Shown: positions 1-10,294 of the stretch, piece by piece
How positions within the stretch are numbered: the stretch's first letter is position 1
Layout: each line of letters opens with the position of its first letter
NCBI GenBank assembly: GCA_016098155.1
Contig: JAAAJB010000131.1
Span: 1-64,000 of the forward strand
Length of the DNA stretch: 64,000 nucleotides
Source: Actinomortierella ambigua
Taxonomy: Eukaryota > Mortierellomycota > Mortierellomycetes > Mortierellales > Mortierellaceae
Reading direction: 5' to 3'
Notes under the pieces: model-generated
The model's input: the letters and a program-made list of their open reading frames with translations, nothing else
What the model was told of the DNA's origin: nothing
Database searches by the model: none
Made by a program: the position numbers and the translations under genes

Positions 1-52
<52 letters not shown>
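1..52. repeat. (GA)n microsatellite
   Basis: Perfect GA dinucleotide run of 26 units that begins at the window edge, so its full length is unknown. Confidence 0.95.
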
Positions 53-54
<2 letters not shown>

Positions 55-1134
55 CGCGCTGTGGGAGACAGAACCAAAGAGGGGAGGGGGGGGCTGAGTG
101 TTCTTGAAACCGTGCTTGAGTGGTTGTCTTTAGACAATTATTGCTGCTGTTGTGCGACCAGGGGGTGGAAGAGGTGAAACTGGCGAGAACGCGGAGAGAC
201 AGGATTAGGCAAAGGCGTGGGTGTGGATGGGGAATGAGAAACTGAGTTCAGTGCGCAATGTGCCAATGTGGAGATGGAAGAGCGAAAAAAAAGAGCAAAG
301 AATGAAAATGCCCGACTTGATGTTGCATTGAATGGGGAAGAAAGGGGGGAGTGACTTTGAGCCAAAACAACATCACCCGAGACTTGGTGGGGGCATTTTT
401 TTTTTTACTTTGGGGACGGTGGCAGCAGTACTCCATAATGTGTAGTACAACCGCAGAAAAAAATTGTGGGGAGAAATTGGCCACTCACTGTCGTGAGCTC
501 ATTGGCGGGCGATAACGAAGGACCTTCCTTCCTTGTTGTTGCCTGCTTCGGAATTGGTTGATCCAGTGGGGTGGCATCCCTTTTTTACAATAAGAGACCA
601 TGAGACACAACACACCTCTCAAAAGCAACGTGTGGAGCACAGACGCAACAACCCGCACACTGCACTGTAGCACCTGTACTTTACACGTCGCGTGCTGTAT
701 TGTACTCTACCAGCAACACCTCCTCACCCCCCAAAAAAACAAAAGTACTGTACCTCCGCCCCACCCCAAATCTTCCTCTCCACAACAGCCCCCTCCTTCC
801 TCTCCCCCCTTTTTCTTTGGCACGGTCTCCGCTTCGCCACGTCAAGGCAACATCGGGTAGCGCCTCTCTTAAACCAAAGTGCGACATACCTACAACCTCA
901 ACGGTCTCGGATAGGGGGGGGGGTTTCTGAACTAAGGGAAATAAGTATGAGCTTCGGTCCATGCCTCAAAGAGCACACCAATACAAATGTCTCCAGCCCA
1001 ACTTTGAGCCTCGAGGTCAAGTGTCCTGCTCAGCACTACATAGGATTACCACCCGTTTCATAATAGCCTTTACTTCCACTTCATCACCACTTTAGACCAC
1101 TGGCGTTATATAATTTTGTACAAAAAATCACTTT
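53..1134. other. Non-coding stretch downstream of the RBM5/10-like gene
   Basis: Short overlapping frames occur on both strands but none shows a domain, sensible splice sites or a coding-like composition. The stretch is rich in poly-C, poly-A and CT runs. The part nearest 1134 should contain the 3' UTR of the minus-strand splicing-factor gene. I see nothing else that I can name. Confidence 0.5.
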
Positions 1135-4100
1135 CTATTGACGGTCCTCTTCGTATCGCCGGCGGGCAATCTCTTTCGCCGTCTCTGCATACCCGCGTGT
1201 ATGTTGGTCGCCCTTGAGCAGTACGCCTGCGCCAATCCCGGCTCCGCGGCTATACGACGTCGCCTCCACCGGTGCTGTAATCCCGCCGCCATCTTTGCCC
1301 AGACCCTGGCCTTCTTTCCACCCCATTGACTTTAGTAGTCGATTCCCAATATTGTCCTCCTTGATCCCGTCCTTCGTCGGCTGGTCGGGCACAACTGCCC
1401 CTTCCCTTCCATTCCCACCAGCACTACCACCACCAGAAGTGCCGCCACCCCAGCTCGCTTGTGGGATCGACAGGCTACCTCCGCCTGGCCCTCGGTGACC
1501 GCGGGCGCTACTGGCATGACGATGAGCCGAGGGTGGGAGTGGATTGTCGGGCTGACCATAGACCAAACGACGCTCGGCTGCCCTGTCCCTGTATTTAGGC
1601 TCTCCTGCCGCTGCCGCTGCCGCCGCTGCTGCTGCTCTTCCTTCGTCATGAGCTTCATCGTCCTCTTGTTCATGAGCCACTAGAGACAAAGCGCCAGCGC
1701 CAGCACCAGCACCCACTTCAGCACCCACTTCAGCACCAGCACCCGCAGTCACGCGACTGTGGCCCTTGACCAAATCTAGCCCACGCTTGGCTCGGGTCTT
1801 GATCAGCGCGGCTCGAATCACTTTCTTGTCCTGCAGGTTCTTCTTGTGCAGGTCCGAAACATCCTGATGCTTCCGGAGCTCGGGCACACCCTTGAATCGT
1901 CGCTGACACAACATGCAGGCCATCAACTCCAAGTCCTCCAGATCCCGTGGATCATAATCGTGCAGGCCCATTACATCTTCCTCCCCTTCCCCCCTCTCCT
2001 TCTCTTCTATGGCCACTCTCGTCATCGTAGAGGCAGAGGACGTGCTGTTTGCTCTATCATCACGACTTGTAGGCGCCGCCTTATGTGGATGACGTTGATC
2101 AGCCGTCCCCAGAGTTGAGCCCATCGGACTTAGTGTCTCGTCCTTGTCCTTCTTCAGCTCCACCTGCTTTGTGTTCCACCTTTGCAGCTGAATGGAGATC
2201 TGGCAGACAAAAATTAGAGTACAAATGTAGCCAGTCAGGAGAGAAAAGGGGTTCATGTGTAATCCCCCACAAGGTCGCTCAAGGCTAAGGTTAGTGATCA
2301 AGGGCATGGTTACAATAATACATGGCAAAAGCAAAAAAAAAAAAAAAAAAAAACAAAAAAATTTTAAAATGGAAAAAAAAAAAAAAAAAAAAAAAACAGA
2401 TGCTTTTGGATTGGGAAAAAAAATGGCCTTTCTTCTCAATCTCTAAACACGCAAACTAGACTGAAAAAAGAGGACCTCTACATCCTCATAAAACATCGAC
2501 ACAAGACTCAGAACTCCTTTCCCCACACCTCTTACCTTCTTCGACCCAGTGGCGGCGGCCTCCTTCCTCTTCCTCTTGTCCTCCGCCTTGGCAAGCTGCT
2601 CCGCAGCATGTGCTGCCGCTATACCATCCAGTTGAGCTTTGTCCACTTTGGCTGTCGTCAGGACAGCCGGCAAGTCTTGCACTGGTGGGTGGTGGGTATG
2701 AGAATGCTGTTGCTGTTGATGCTTAAAGTGATCGATCGTGGCAGCTATAGCGAAGATACGTGAGGGAAAAGGGGGGGAAAATAAGCTGTCAAGAACACAA
2801 GTACCCCTCCAGCCCAACTGTCAACAGTACCTCCCCCAGACTTGCAAGCCAAAAAAAGAATTGTACCTTGCGCATCGAACAACGTGGCGCCATACTCCGC
2901 CGCCGAGAAAGGTATCATATGGACCTGCTCGTCCCAATAGACCATAGGGAGACCCTCCCTGCCTAGTGGAATAGCCCATTGAGTCGCTTCGGTCGCTTGA
3001 TAGAACGAATCCTGGTGGGCAAAGTACAATCCAACGGTCTTTGCCATGACCTTAAATGTTGCTCCTGCTCTTTCCAACGCCATGACCGCTCCCTTAGGTA
3101 GTATTCGGTGAGTCGCCATAAAAAAAAAGGGGGGGGGGGTGGAGGGAGAGAGTTAGGGAGGTAAGTAGCTGACGCTGACGCAATATGGGGGGTAAAAGGG
3201 GGGTATTAACCTCAATCATCTTCTTACCTCAACGCTCGGATACTCAATGAAGCCAAACCCGCCACTTCTTCGAGAGCGATGGTCCCGTGCCAAAAAGACT
3301 CGAAGCGGCAACAGCTGCGCATCCCCGCCAAACTCGCAAAACGTCTCCCAAAGTGTCGCCTCTGTCGCGGCCATTGGAAGGTCAATCACGACGAGGAGGC
3401 TACTGGGCATCTGCCCAATATCACGGCTTCCATCATTAGGCGTAGCGGCATTGTAAGAGTGGTGGCTATCTCGAGGGCCTTCATGTTGTTGCTGCTGCTG
3501 CTGCTGTGGTTGTTGTGGCTGTTGTTGTAGTTGTGGTTGCTGTTGCTCTTGCAATGGCTGGTGTTGCTGATGAGGGTCATCTGTAAGGATAGGACATTAA
3601 CCATTCCCCAACACCACCATCCATCATCATATTTTTCCGGCGAAAGATTAAAAAAAATCACCGGAAGGAATTCATGCCCCGAGAATAGAGTAGCAATAAA
3701 AAAAACCAGGTATTTGTGGATGTGCAGAAGAAGCGTTCGAGGGGTCAGATATCACGAGATCTCAAGAGTCAGGATGGTACGTGAACCAGACTCAAGCAAA
3801 CAGAATGGTGACATGCGCCCAAGGATTGTGAAGACAATATAGAAGAAAAGTAGGTGGTCAACTGAGGAAGGGTGATTCAAACCTTGAATGATCGATTGAC
3901 ACCGTCTGCAAGTCTGAGAGTGTTGATCAGCTCGTGCTCCACACTAAAATAAATGCCCAAGCGAACACCAGAGAAAAAACAAGGGAGGTTAGGTGGACGT
4001 GGACGCATCGCAAGGAAAAAAAAACACGGACGAAGAAGCCGAAGCTTTACGCCTTTGACAAGATTAGATGTCTGTGAAGTGCAGTTACCGTCAAGCAGAC

Positions 4101-5122
4101 ACGAGAGGCACCGCCATAGTTGGATCCGCAAGGGCGATGGCTGTACGACACTCGAACATTAACGCCTCCAATAATCAGCGATGAATGCGTCCTTGCCATG
4201 AAATCCTCTGCGTCTTTGACAGTTGCAAACTGGACAAATCCAAAACCTTTCAATTCGCCTATAAGAAAAAGAAAATAGGTGGGGGGGGGAGGTATCATCA
4301 GAGCGGCGCAAAACCAAAAGTCAGACAAGAAAATAAAGAGTGTACAAGTGCTGTAAAAGTCTCCATGTGCCTTCGATTCCTTGCATACCTGTTTGCTTCT
4401 CTCGCACAATGCGCACTTGGCTAATTGCTGGCGAGAACTGCCCCGCCACATCCATGATCTAAAATTGTTGCCAAGACAGAATAGATTCACAGGAGTGAAA
4501 GGCGTCAACGGATCCAAAGTCGAGTTATCTCACTTTTTCTTTGTTCTCCCCTCCAAGCTTGGCAACAAATGTAAACACGCTGCTGCCCTCTTCGTACATC
4601 CACTTCCTGGCAGAACAATGGAACATTATTCAATATAACCTCCAACTGAGGCTCTTGGCTAGGGGATGCCTCCGCTGATGCTGCTCCTGCTCGAGATGGT
4701 GGGTAATACTGGCCGTTTCTGGACGATCGTGATACCCTCTCCAAACTGTACTCATGTCCGGTGCGGTCCTTGCTGCGACTTCTGCTTCTCCGTCTGCTGT
4801 CCCTGACCCTATCCCTACTTCTGGCGTCTCTGTCCCTGTCTCTGTCTCTGACTCTGTCTCCGCTATGACTCCTGCTGGAGCGCTGATTTGAGCCGGACGA
4901 CGACGACGAGGAAGACCATCGATCCTCGCGCGAGACTGCAAGTGCGGTCAATCCATAGATAGCTTTTCCTCCAGGGGGTGGGCTTCTGCTTGCACTCCTA
5001 CGAGCATCGCGAAAGGGGCGTTGGTCTCCATGAGATCTGTCACCGAAATGGGAACCTCGCTGGTAATCGCCGTTGTTGTTGTGGTGGTGGTAGTGGTTGC
5101 TGTTGTTGCTGTTCATTGTCAT
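1135..5122 (-). CDS. RBM5/RBM10-like splicing regulator (two RRMs, C2H2 zinc finger, G-patch)
   Basis: Likely a nuclear RNA-binding splicing factor of the RBM5/RBM10 family, which acts in early spliceosome assembly and alternative splicing. Approximate exons, high to low: 5122-4710, 4606-4534, 4458-4389, 4258-4089, 3566 (or 3580)-3228, 3092-2867, 2744-2536, 2199-1135. Phases agree and give about 854 aa. In order I see an Asn/His then RS/RD-rich N-terminus; a first RRM split over three exons (RNP1 KGFGFVQF); a poly-Gln linker; a second RRM (GGFGFIEY); a C2H2 finger (CMLCQRRF...HQDVSDLH) matching the RBM5 finger; and a C-terminal G-patch (NIGNRLLKSMGWKEGQGLG). I find no RanBP2 finger between the RRMs and no OCRE repeats, both usual in animal RBM5/10. 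The start follows a probable 5'-UTR intron acceptor near 5158. Exons around 3.6-4.1 kb are the least certain. K1 lies divergently upstream. Confidence 0.8.
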
Positions 5123-5850
5123 TCGACTACGAGTTTTCGAAATGCGTGATGTATCAGCTGGAAATATAAAATGAAATTTTTTGTTAGTCAGTGTGTTGGG
5201 TGCGGGTTGAAGTTCCAGACAGGGTTCTTGTGTCCATGGGGTGTGAATGGTGATAGAGAGCAATGCAAAGCCAGTGGTGGTTTCAATATTGTAAGCATCC
5301 TGGGTGTCGCATTCCATTGACGCTCACGTACGTACTTGAGCTCCTCCAAGACACAAGAGTAGTGAAAGCTGCGAAAGAGCAACAAGGAGTTTCATGGAAC
5401 ATCAAGTGCACGTGATACAGCCGTTGCCCATTGATATGGAGTCATTGTCTATCGTGGGCCGTCTTGCCTTTACCCTCTCCACCCTGTCTCTCTCTCTCGC
5501 CCCTTCTCTCTTCAAACGATCATACTTACAAACATGCATCTTTCGGGCAAGTCTGGTGAAAGAGCGTTGATACATTGAGAGACGTCAATCTGCTTTGAGC
5601 TTAGGAGGACCATTTAAGCCTTCCATGCATGGCGTTCAGGACGTGGGTTAAAATTGCTGGATCGTTCTTATTTTGATGTCCATACGGACAAACCATGTAT
5701 AGGGGTAGATTTCCTCCCCTACATTGGGCGTAAATTAGGGTTTGTTGTGGTACACCCTCCCCCACCCCTATTTTCCTTTCGCACACAGCACATCTCATTC
5801 TTCATTCATTCTTCATTCACCCCCTCATCTCTCTCACTTTAAGAGAAGAT
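5123..5850. promoter_or_regulatory. Divergent intergenic region between the RBM5/10-like gene and K1
   Basis: Both neighbours start outward from this stretch of about 730 bp, so it must hold both promoters and 5' UTRs. A pyrimidine-rich tract ending in a CAG near 5158, read on the minus strand, looks like a 5'-UTR intron acceptor of the RBM gene. CT-rich tracts precede the K1 start near 5800. No other coding signal was seen. Confidence 0.45.
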
Positions 5851-8779
5851 ATGGTATGTAATAGGTCACGGATCGATGCCAGAACTCCCATATTATCCCA
5901 AGATGACAGCCCACACTCTAACACGAACCCCCCTCAATCCCCCCCAGGCGTCCTTCGTCCTTGGCAAGAAAATAGGCTCAGGCGGATTTGGCTCCGTCTA
6001 TCGCGCTCACCGAAAAGGCCAACCATGTGCCGCCAAAGAATGCTTCGCCTCCTATGCCGACCTGTCCAATGCTGCTGTCAAGAAGGAGATTGCCATCCTC
6101 CAGCAGCTTCGACACCGCTACATCATCCAGTACTTTGAGTCGCTCGAGCACGACGGACACACTTACATCCTCATGGATCTGGCCGAGAAGGGAAGTCTAG
6201 CCGGCGCCATTGCTCGAGGCGAGGTGATGGACTGGCCGACCAAGACTCGAATCGCCCACGAGATTGCTCGAGGACTCGAGTACATCCATTGCCGAGACAT
6301 TCTCCATCGTGACCTCAAGACAGCCAATGTCCTCCTGACACGATTCATGGAGGTCAAGCTGTGTGATTTTGGACTAGCCAAGGTCAAGACTATCAGTGCC
6401 TCGTCGTCATCAGCAGCATCAACTGGTGGATTCAAAGGAACATTGCGATGGGCAGCACCAGAGGCACTCGATGTACGACCCAAGTACTCGAAGAAATCGG
6501 ATGTGTATGCACTGGGGATGGTGATGTGGGCCATGGCTGCCAACTATCCGGAGCCATTTCATGACCAGCAGGACAACATGGTTGTAGCAATGCTGGTCCG
6601 GAGTGGAGAGCGCGAGGAGATCCCGAAAGACACACCTGCCGAGTATCACTCTTGGATCAAGACGTGCTGGCACCAGGATCCAGAGCAACGGCCCAACGCT
6701 AGTGATATCGTCCTTGAGGATGACATCATGATAGGGTCGCACTTTGATACCCTCAGCCCCTCCATGTCGCTCGACCCCAGCATCTTTGACTCGATCCGCA
6801 ACCGGCAAGCCGTGTGTGGCCTCGATGGAGCATTGGACAAGCTGACGATTGCCGACGGCTTTGAAGGGAAACCTAACAACGAACATAACAACAACAGCAG
6901 CAGCAGCAACATCAACAGGGACATCCTCAGAAGGTCGCATGGAAGCAAGGATGGAGGCAAAGGAGACGAGGTCATCGGCTACCTCCGAAAGATGGCCAGC
7001 AAAGGCAATGCCGATGCTCAGCTTGTTCTTGGATGGATGTGTGATCACGGTGTTGCAGGATCGACAGAGGATGCGCCTCTCTGGTACCGCAAGGCAGCGC
7101 AACAAGGCCACTCTACAGCCCAGCTCAGGCTCGGTCGGATGTACGAAGGCCATCGCGGTAGTAGCGATCCCAATCATAGCAATAGCGAGGCAGCCAAATG
7201 GTACCGGATGGCGGCCGAACGCGGAGAGGCACAGGCACAGCTCCGACTAGGCGTGTTCCATTTCCACGGTCGGGGTGTGGTGCAGGACGAGGCAGAAGCT
7301 GCTCATTGGTTCCGACAGGCGGCTGAGCAGGGTGTGGCCAAAGCACAGTTCAACCTAGGATTGATGTACTCTCGTGGCCAAGGCGTCGAGCAGAGTGATG
7401 TCGATGGTGCATCCTGGATGAGACAAGCAGCAGAACAAGATATGGTCGAAGCGCAGTTTGGTCTTGCATCCATGTACACAGATGGGCGCGGTGTTGAGCA
7501 ATCGGACGAGAGGGCAGCAACATGGTATCGTCGTGCAGCGGAGGAAGGCCACTCTGCAGCACAACTCCACCTTGGACTGATGTACACACAAGGCCGCGGG
7601 GTAGAGCAGCGCGACACCGAGGCCGTCGTATGGCTTCGCAGGTCGGCGGATAAGGAGAATTCTGAGGCACAGGTCCAACTTGGCATCATGTATGAAACTG
7701 GTCGTGGGCTCGACCAGAACTACGCAGAGGCTCTGGCTTGGTACCGTCGCTCTGCCGCGCTAGCCAACGCGACGGCCGAGACGAGACTTGGCGAGGCGTA
7801 CAACTTTGGAAATGGCGTCGACAGAGACTGGGCCATCGCCGCGTGGTGGTACCGAAGGGCCGCCGACCATGGGGACGCCTACGGACAGCAATGCCTTGGC
7901 ATGTTGTATGAGCACGGCCGAGGTGTCGAAAGGAGCAGTCAAGAGGCATTCACATGGTATCGAAGAGCGGCAGATCAAGGGCACGCTGGCGCCCAAAAGT
8001 GCATTGCCAGGATGTACGTCCAGAGTGTACGGGATCGACGAGACGATGCGGAGGCTATTGCTTGGCGTCGCCAAGCCATAGGTCAGGACGACGCTGTTGC
8101 ACAGTATTATTTGGGCTGGCTGTACTTTCGGGGTAGAGAGGTCGAGCAGGACTATGTCGAGGCAATGGTATGGCTCCGTATGGCTGCAAGTCATGGGGAT
8201 GCGGACGCAGAGTTCTTCCTTGGCCGTGCATACGCGAATGGTCAAGGAGTCGCACAAAGCGATGTCGAAGCAGCGGGGTGGTATCACAAGGCTGCCACTC
8301 ATGGACACTCGGGGGCACAGGGTTCTATCGGCTGGATGCATGATCTCGGCAAGGGAGTCGACCAGGACGACCAACTGGCTTTTGAGTGGTACACCAAGCG
8401 CGCAACACGAGGCGACACATCTGAACTTTTTAATCTCGGGTCCATGTTCGAGCTGGGCATTGGGGTGAAGCGTGATGAAAAGAAGGCTCTTTCTCTGATT
8501 CGAAAGAACGAGACTTGGGATCCATCCGCACGTTTCCACGCTGAATGGTTGTCTTCGCCTGACTATCGATCTCCTAAAAACGACTCGGACGCCATTATTC
8601 TTTATCTTGAGGGTGCAGCAAAAGGATACGTCGCTGCAGAGCACAACCTTGGTCGGATGTACGAGAAGGGTCGTGGAGTTCAGAAGGATAGGACCCAGGC
8701 GATGGAATGGTATGGCAAGGCAGCGGAGCAAGGACATAGAAACTCGCTTCAACGTCTAGCCTTTCTTACTAAATTTTAG
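5851..8779 (+). CDS. K1: protein kinase fused to Sel1 repeats
   Basis: Predicted active protein kinase (tyrosine-kinase-like type, as expanded in Mucoromycota) with a Sel1 repeat solenoid, which probably binds a partner protein. I model a first exon that is only the ATG (5851-5853), a 94-nt GTATGT...CAG intron (5854-5947) and a second exon from 5948, giving 944 aa; the same structure occurs in K3. Read without splicing, an ATG at 5876 gives 967 aa. Visible kinase motifs: GSGGFG at 11-16, AAK with Lys31, HRDLKTAN with Asp123, DFG at 141-143, and WAAPEA. The kinase domain ends near residue 265. A Ser/Asn-rich linker leads to about 16 Sel1-like repeats of 36 residues with the AQ..LG.MY..G.GV pattern, running to the C-terminus. 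No signal peptide or membrane helix. All catalytic residues are present. Substrates are unknown. Confidence 0.9.
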
Positions 8780-9520
8780 GGCAACACGAATTTCACTCTT
8801 CTCCTCTCCCTTCCTCCTTCCTCCACCCTTCCACTCCATTGCCCAGCATTCGTAAGGTAATGTAATGTTACTTAGTTGTCCAGACTCTTCCTCGCACCCC
8901 AGCATCTTGCATTCATTGTTCATTCTGGCGTCGTGGAGATGGACCTGCACAGGACTGGAGATCCTCGGGTGAATGTGGGGGTGCCAGGGGCACCAATCCC
9001 AGTCTTCTCACACTTCGTCCATCTGCTAGAGGTGTGAATGTGGCCAGCCATGACCTGTCGGTCCTCAGGAGGCCCACTTGTGCCACCCCATTAGCGGAGG
9101 GTCACCGACACAAGACGCGGGTATCCTGCCGGTCCAAGACGACCACCCACCCCTACCGAATTGGCAACAATAGTTGGTGGTGGTCTGTCTACTGTGCTTG
9201 GTGCTTTTTTTTGGGTTGCCTCTTCCCCAACAGCCCAAGGGTCTGTCTCCATGTAGCGTCAGCTTGAACAGGGTTGGGGACTTTGGGGAATGTGGGGGTG
9301 CCAGGGGCACCAATCCCAGTCTTCTCACACTTTGTCAATCTGCTAGAGGTGTGAATGAGGCCAGCCATGCCTGGGGTCAAACGGGGGATGGTTCCTTGCG
9401 TCAGCCCATTAGCGGAGGGTTGCAGGCGCCTGTGAGTGCATCCCGCCGACCTGTTTGCATATGTACATGGCCTTGGGGGGGTCATGTTGCGTTGGTTGAT
9501 AATGGCTGCTAACCTCTCTT
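8780..9520 (+). repeat. K 3'-flank repeat, copy R1 (two internal units)
   Basis: This starts immediately after the K1 stop and recurs at 21403-22130. It contains two diverged units about 317 bp apart (anchor GAATGTGGGGGTGCC at 8971 and 9288). Each unit holds a perfect 6-bp hairpin, GGTGCC-AGG-GGCACC, followed by CACAC/GTGTG arms. The distal end (CATGTTGCGTTGGT...) is also found after K2 and K3, so it is part of the K 3' flank. Small reading frames here are not conserved between copies. Confidence 0.8.
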
Positions 9521-10294
9521 TGTTCTTTCTCTCACCATCGACCGTTCTCTGCTCTCTCGCTCGCTCGCTCGCTCTCTTTCCCTCTCGTTTTCTCTCACGA
9601 CTGTTGCTGCCATCTGATACTCGAGTGACGCCTGCCGCATACAAGCACTTTTAAATACTGTACTGGCAACCAGACACTGGCAAAAATAAAATAAAGATAA
9701 GCTTGTCAAAGTCTGCTTCTTGCACTTCAACATCGGCTGCGAACCTCTCTTCTGACTCCGTTGCTCTCTTTCTCACCATTGCTGCCACCTCTTCGACCTT
9801 TCTCTGTCTTTCTCTCACGACTGCTGCCACCTGATACACGAGTGACGAGTGAAGCCTGCACTCTTTTGCAATAGTGGCGAGCGAACAGTGCAAAAATAAA
9901 GTTTGAGTCTGCTTCTTGGACTTCCGTTCGCTGCTAGTACGTACTGTCACCCCTTTCTCCATTGCTTTCTCTCTGTTTCGACTTCTTTGTCTCACCACCG
10001 CAGCAGTGACACCTGCCGCAGACAAGCGCAAAAATAAAGTGAAGCAAAAAAGGCTCTTTAGTAGTCTGCTTCTTGGACCTTCTGTCTCGACCTTTCTCTA
10101 TCTGAATCTATTGCCCTTTCTCTGTATTGACCCTTCTCTATCTCTCTATCTGACTCCCTTGGGCGACGCACACTGCAGCGGCAAAAATAAAAATCTTGTC
10201 ACTACTTGAGCGTCGGCTGCAGTCACATTTTCTCTTGGACCATCAGTTTGCAATTGCATTTCTTCTCACGCCAGCTTACATTCACACATCAGTA
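9521..10294 (+). repeat. X leader: degenerate tandem repeats with AAAAATAAA boxes
   Basis: Imperfect repeats of roughly 130-210 bp. Each combines CT-rich text (tcgacctttctctgtct), a CTGCCACCT..TACACGAGTGACGCCTGC segment and an A-rich box GCAAAAATAAA, followed by a phrase such as CTGCTTCTTGGAC. A-rich boxes occur near 9680, 9893, 10030 and 10182. The same elements precede XC (27125-27392), the 22.5 kb site and, partly, XD. Position and TATA-like boxes suggest a promoter or 5' UTR, but that is inference. Confidence 0.6.

Noticed and set aside
3883..3943. Small putative exon (VEHELINTLRLADG) in the RBM5/10-like gene
   Set aside because: Its phases do not match the neighbouring exons, so it was left out; cDNA could bring it back.
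5876..5947. Unspliced N-terminus of K1 (MPELPYY...)
   Set aside because: K3 has no equivalent open frame, whereas the ATG-only exon with a 94-nt intron is common to both.
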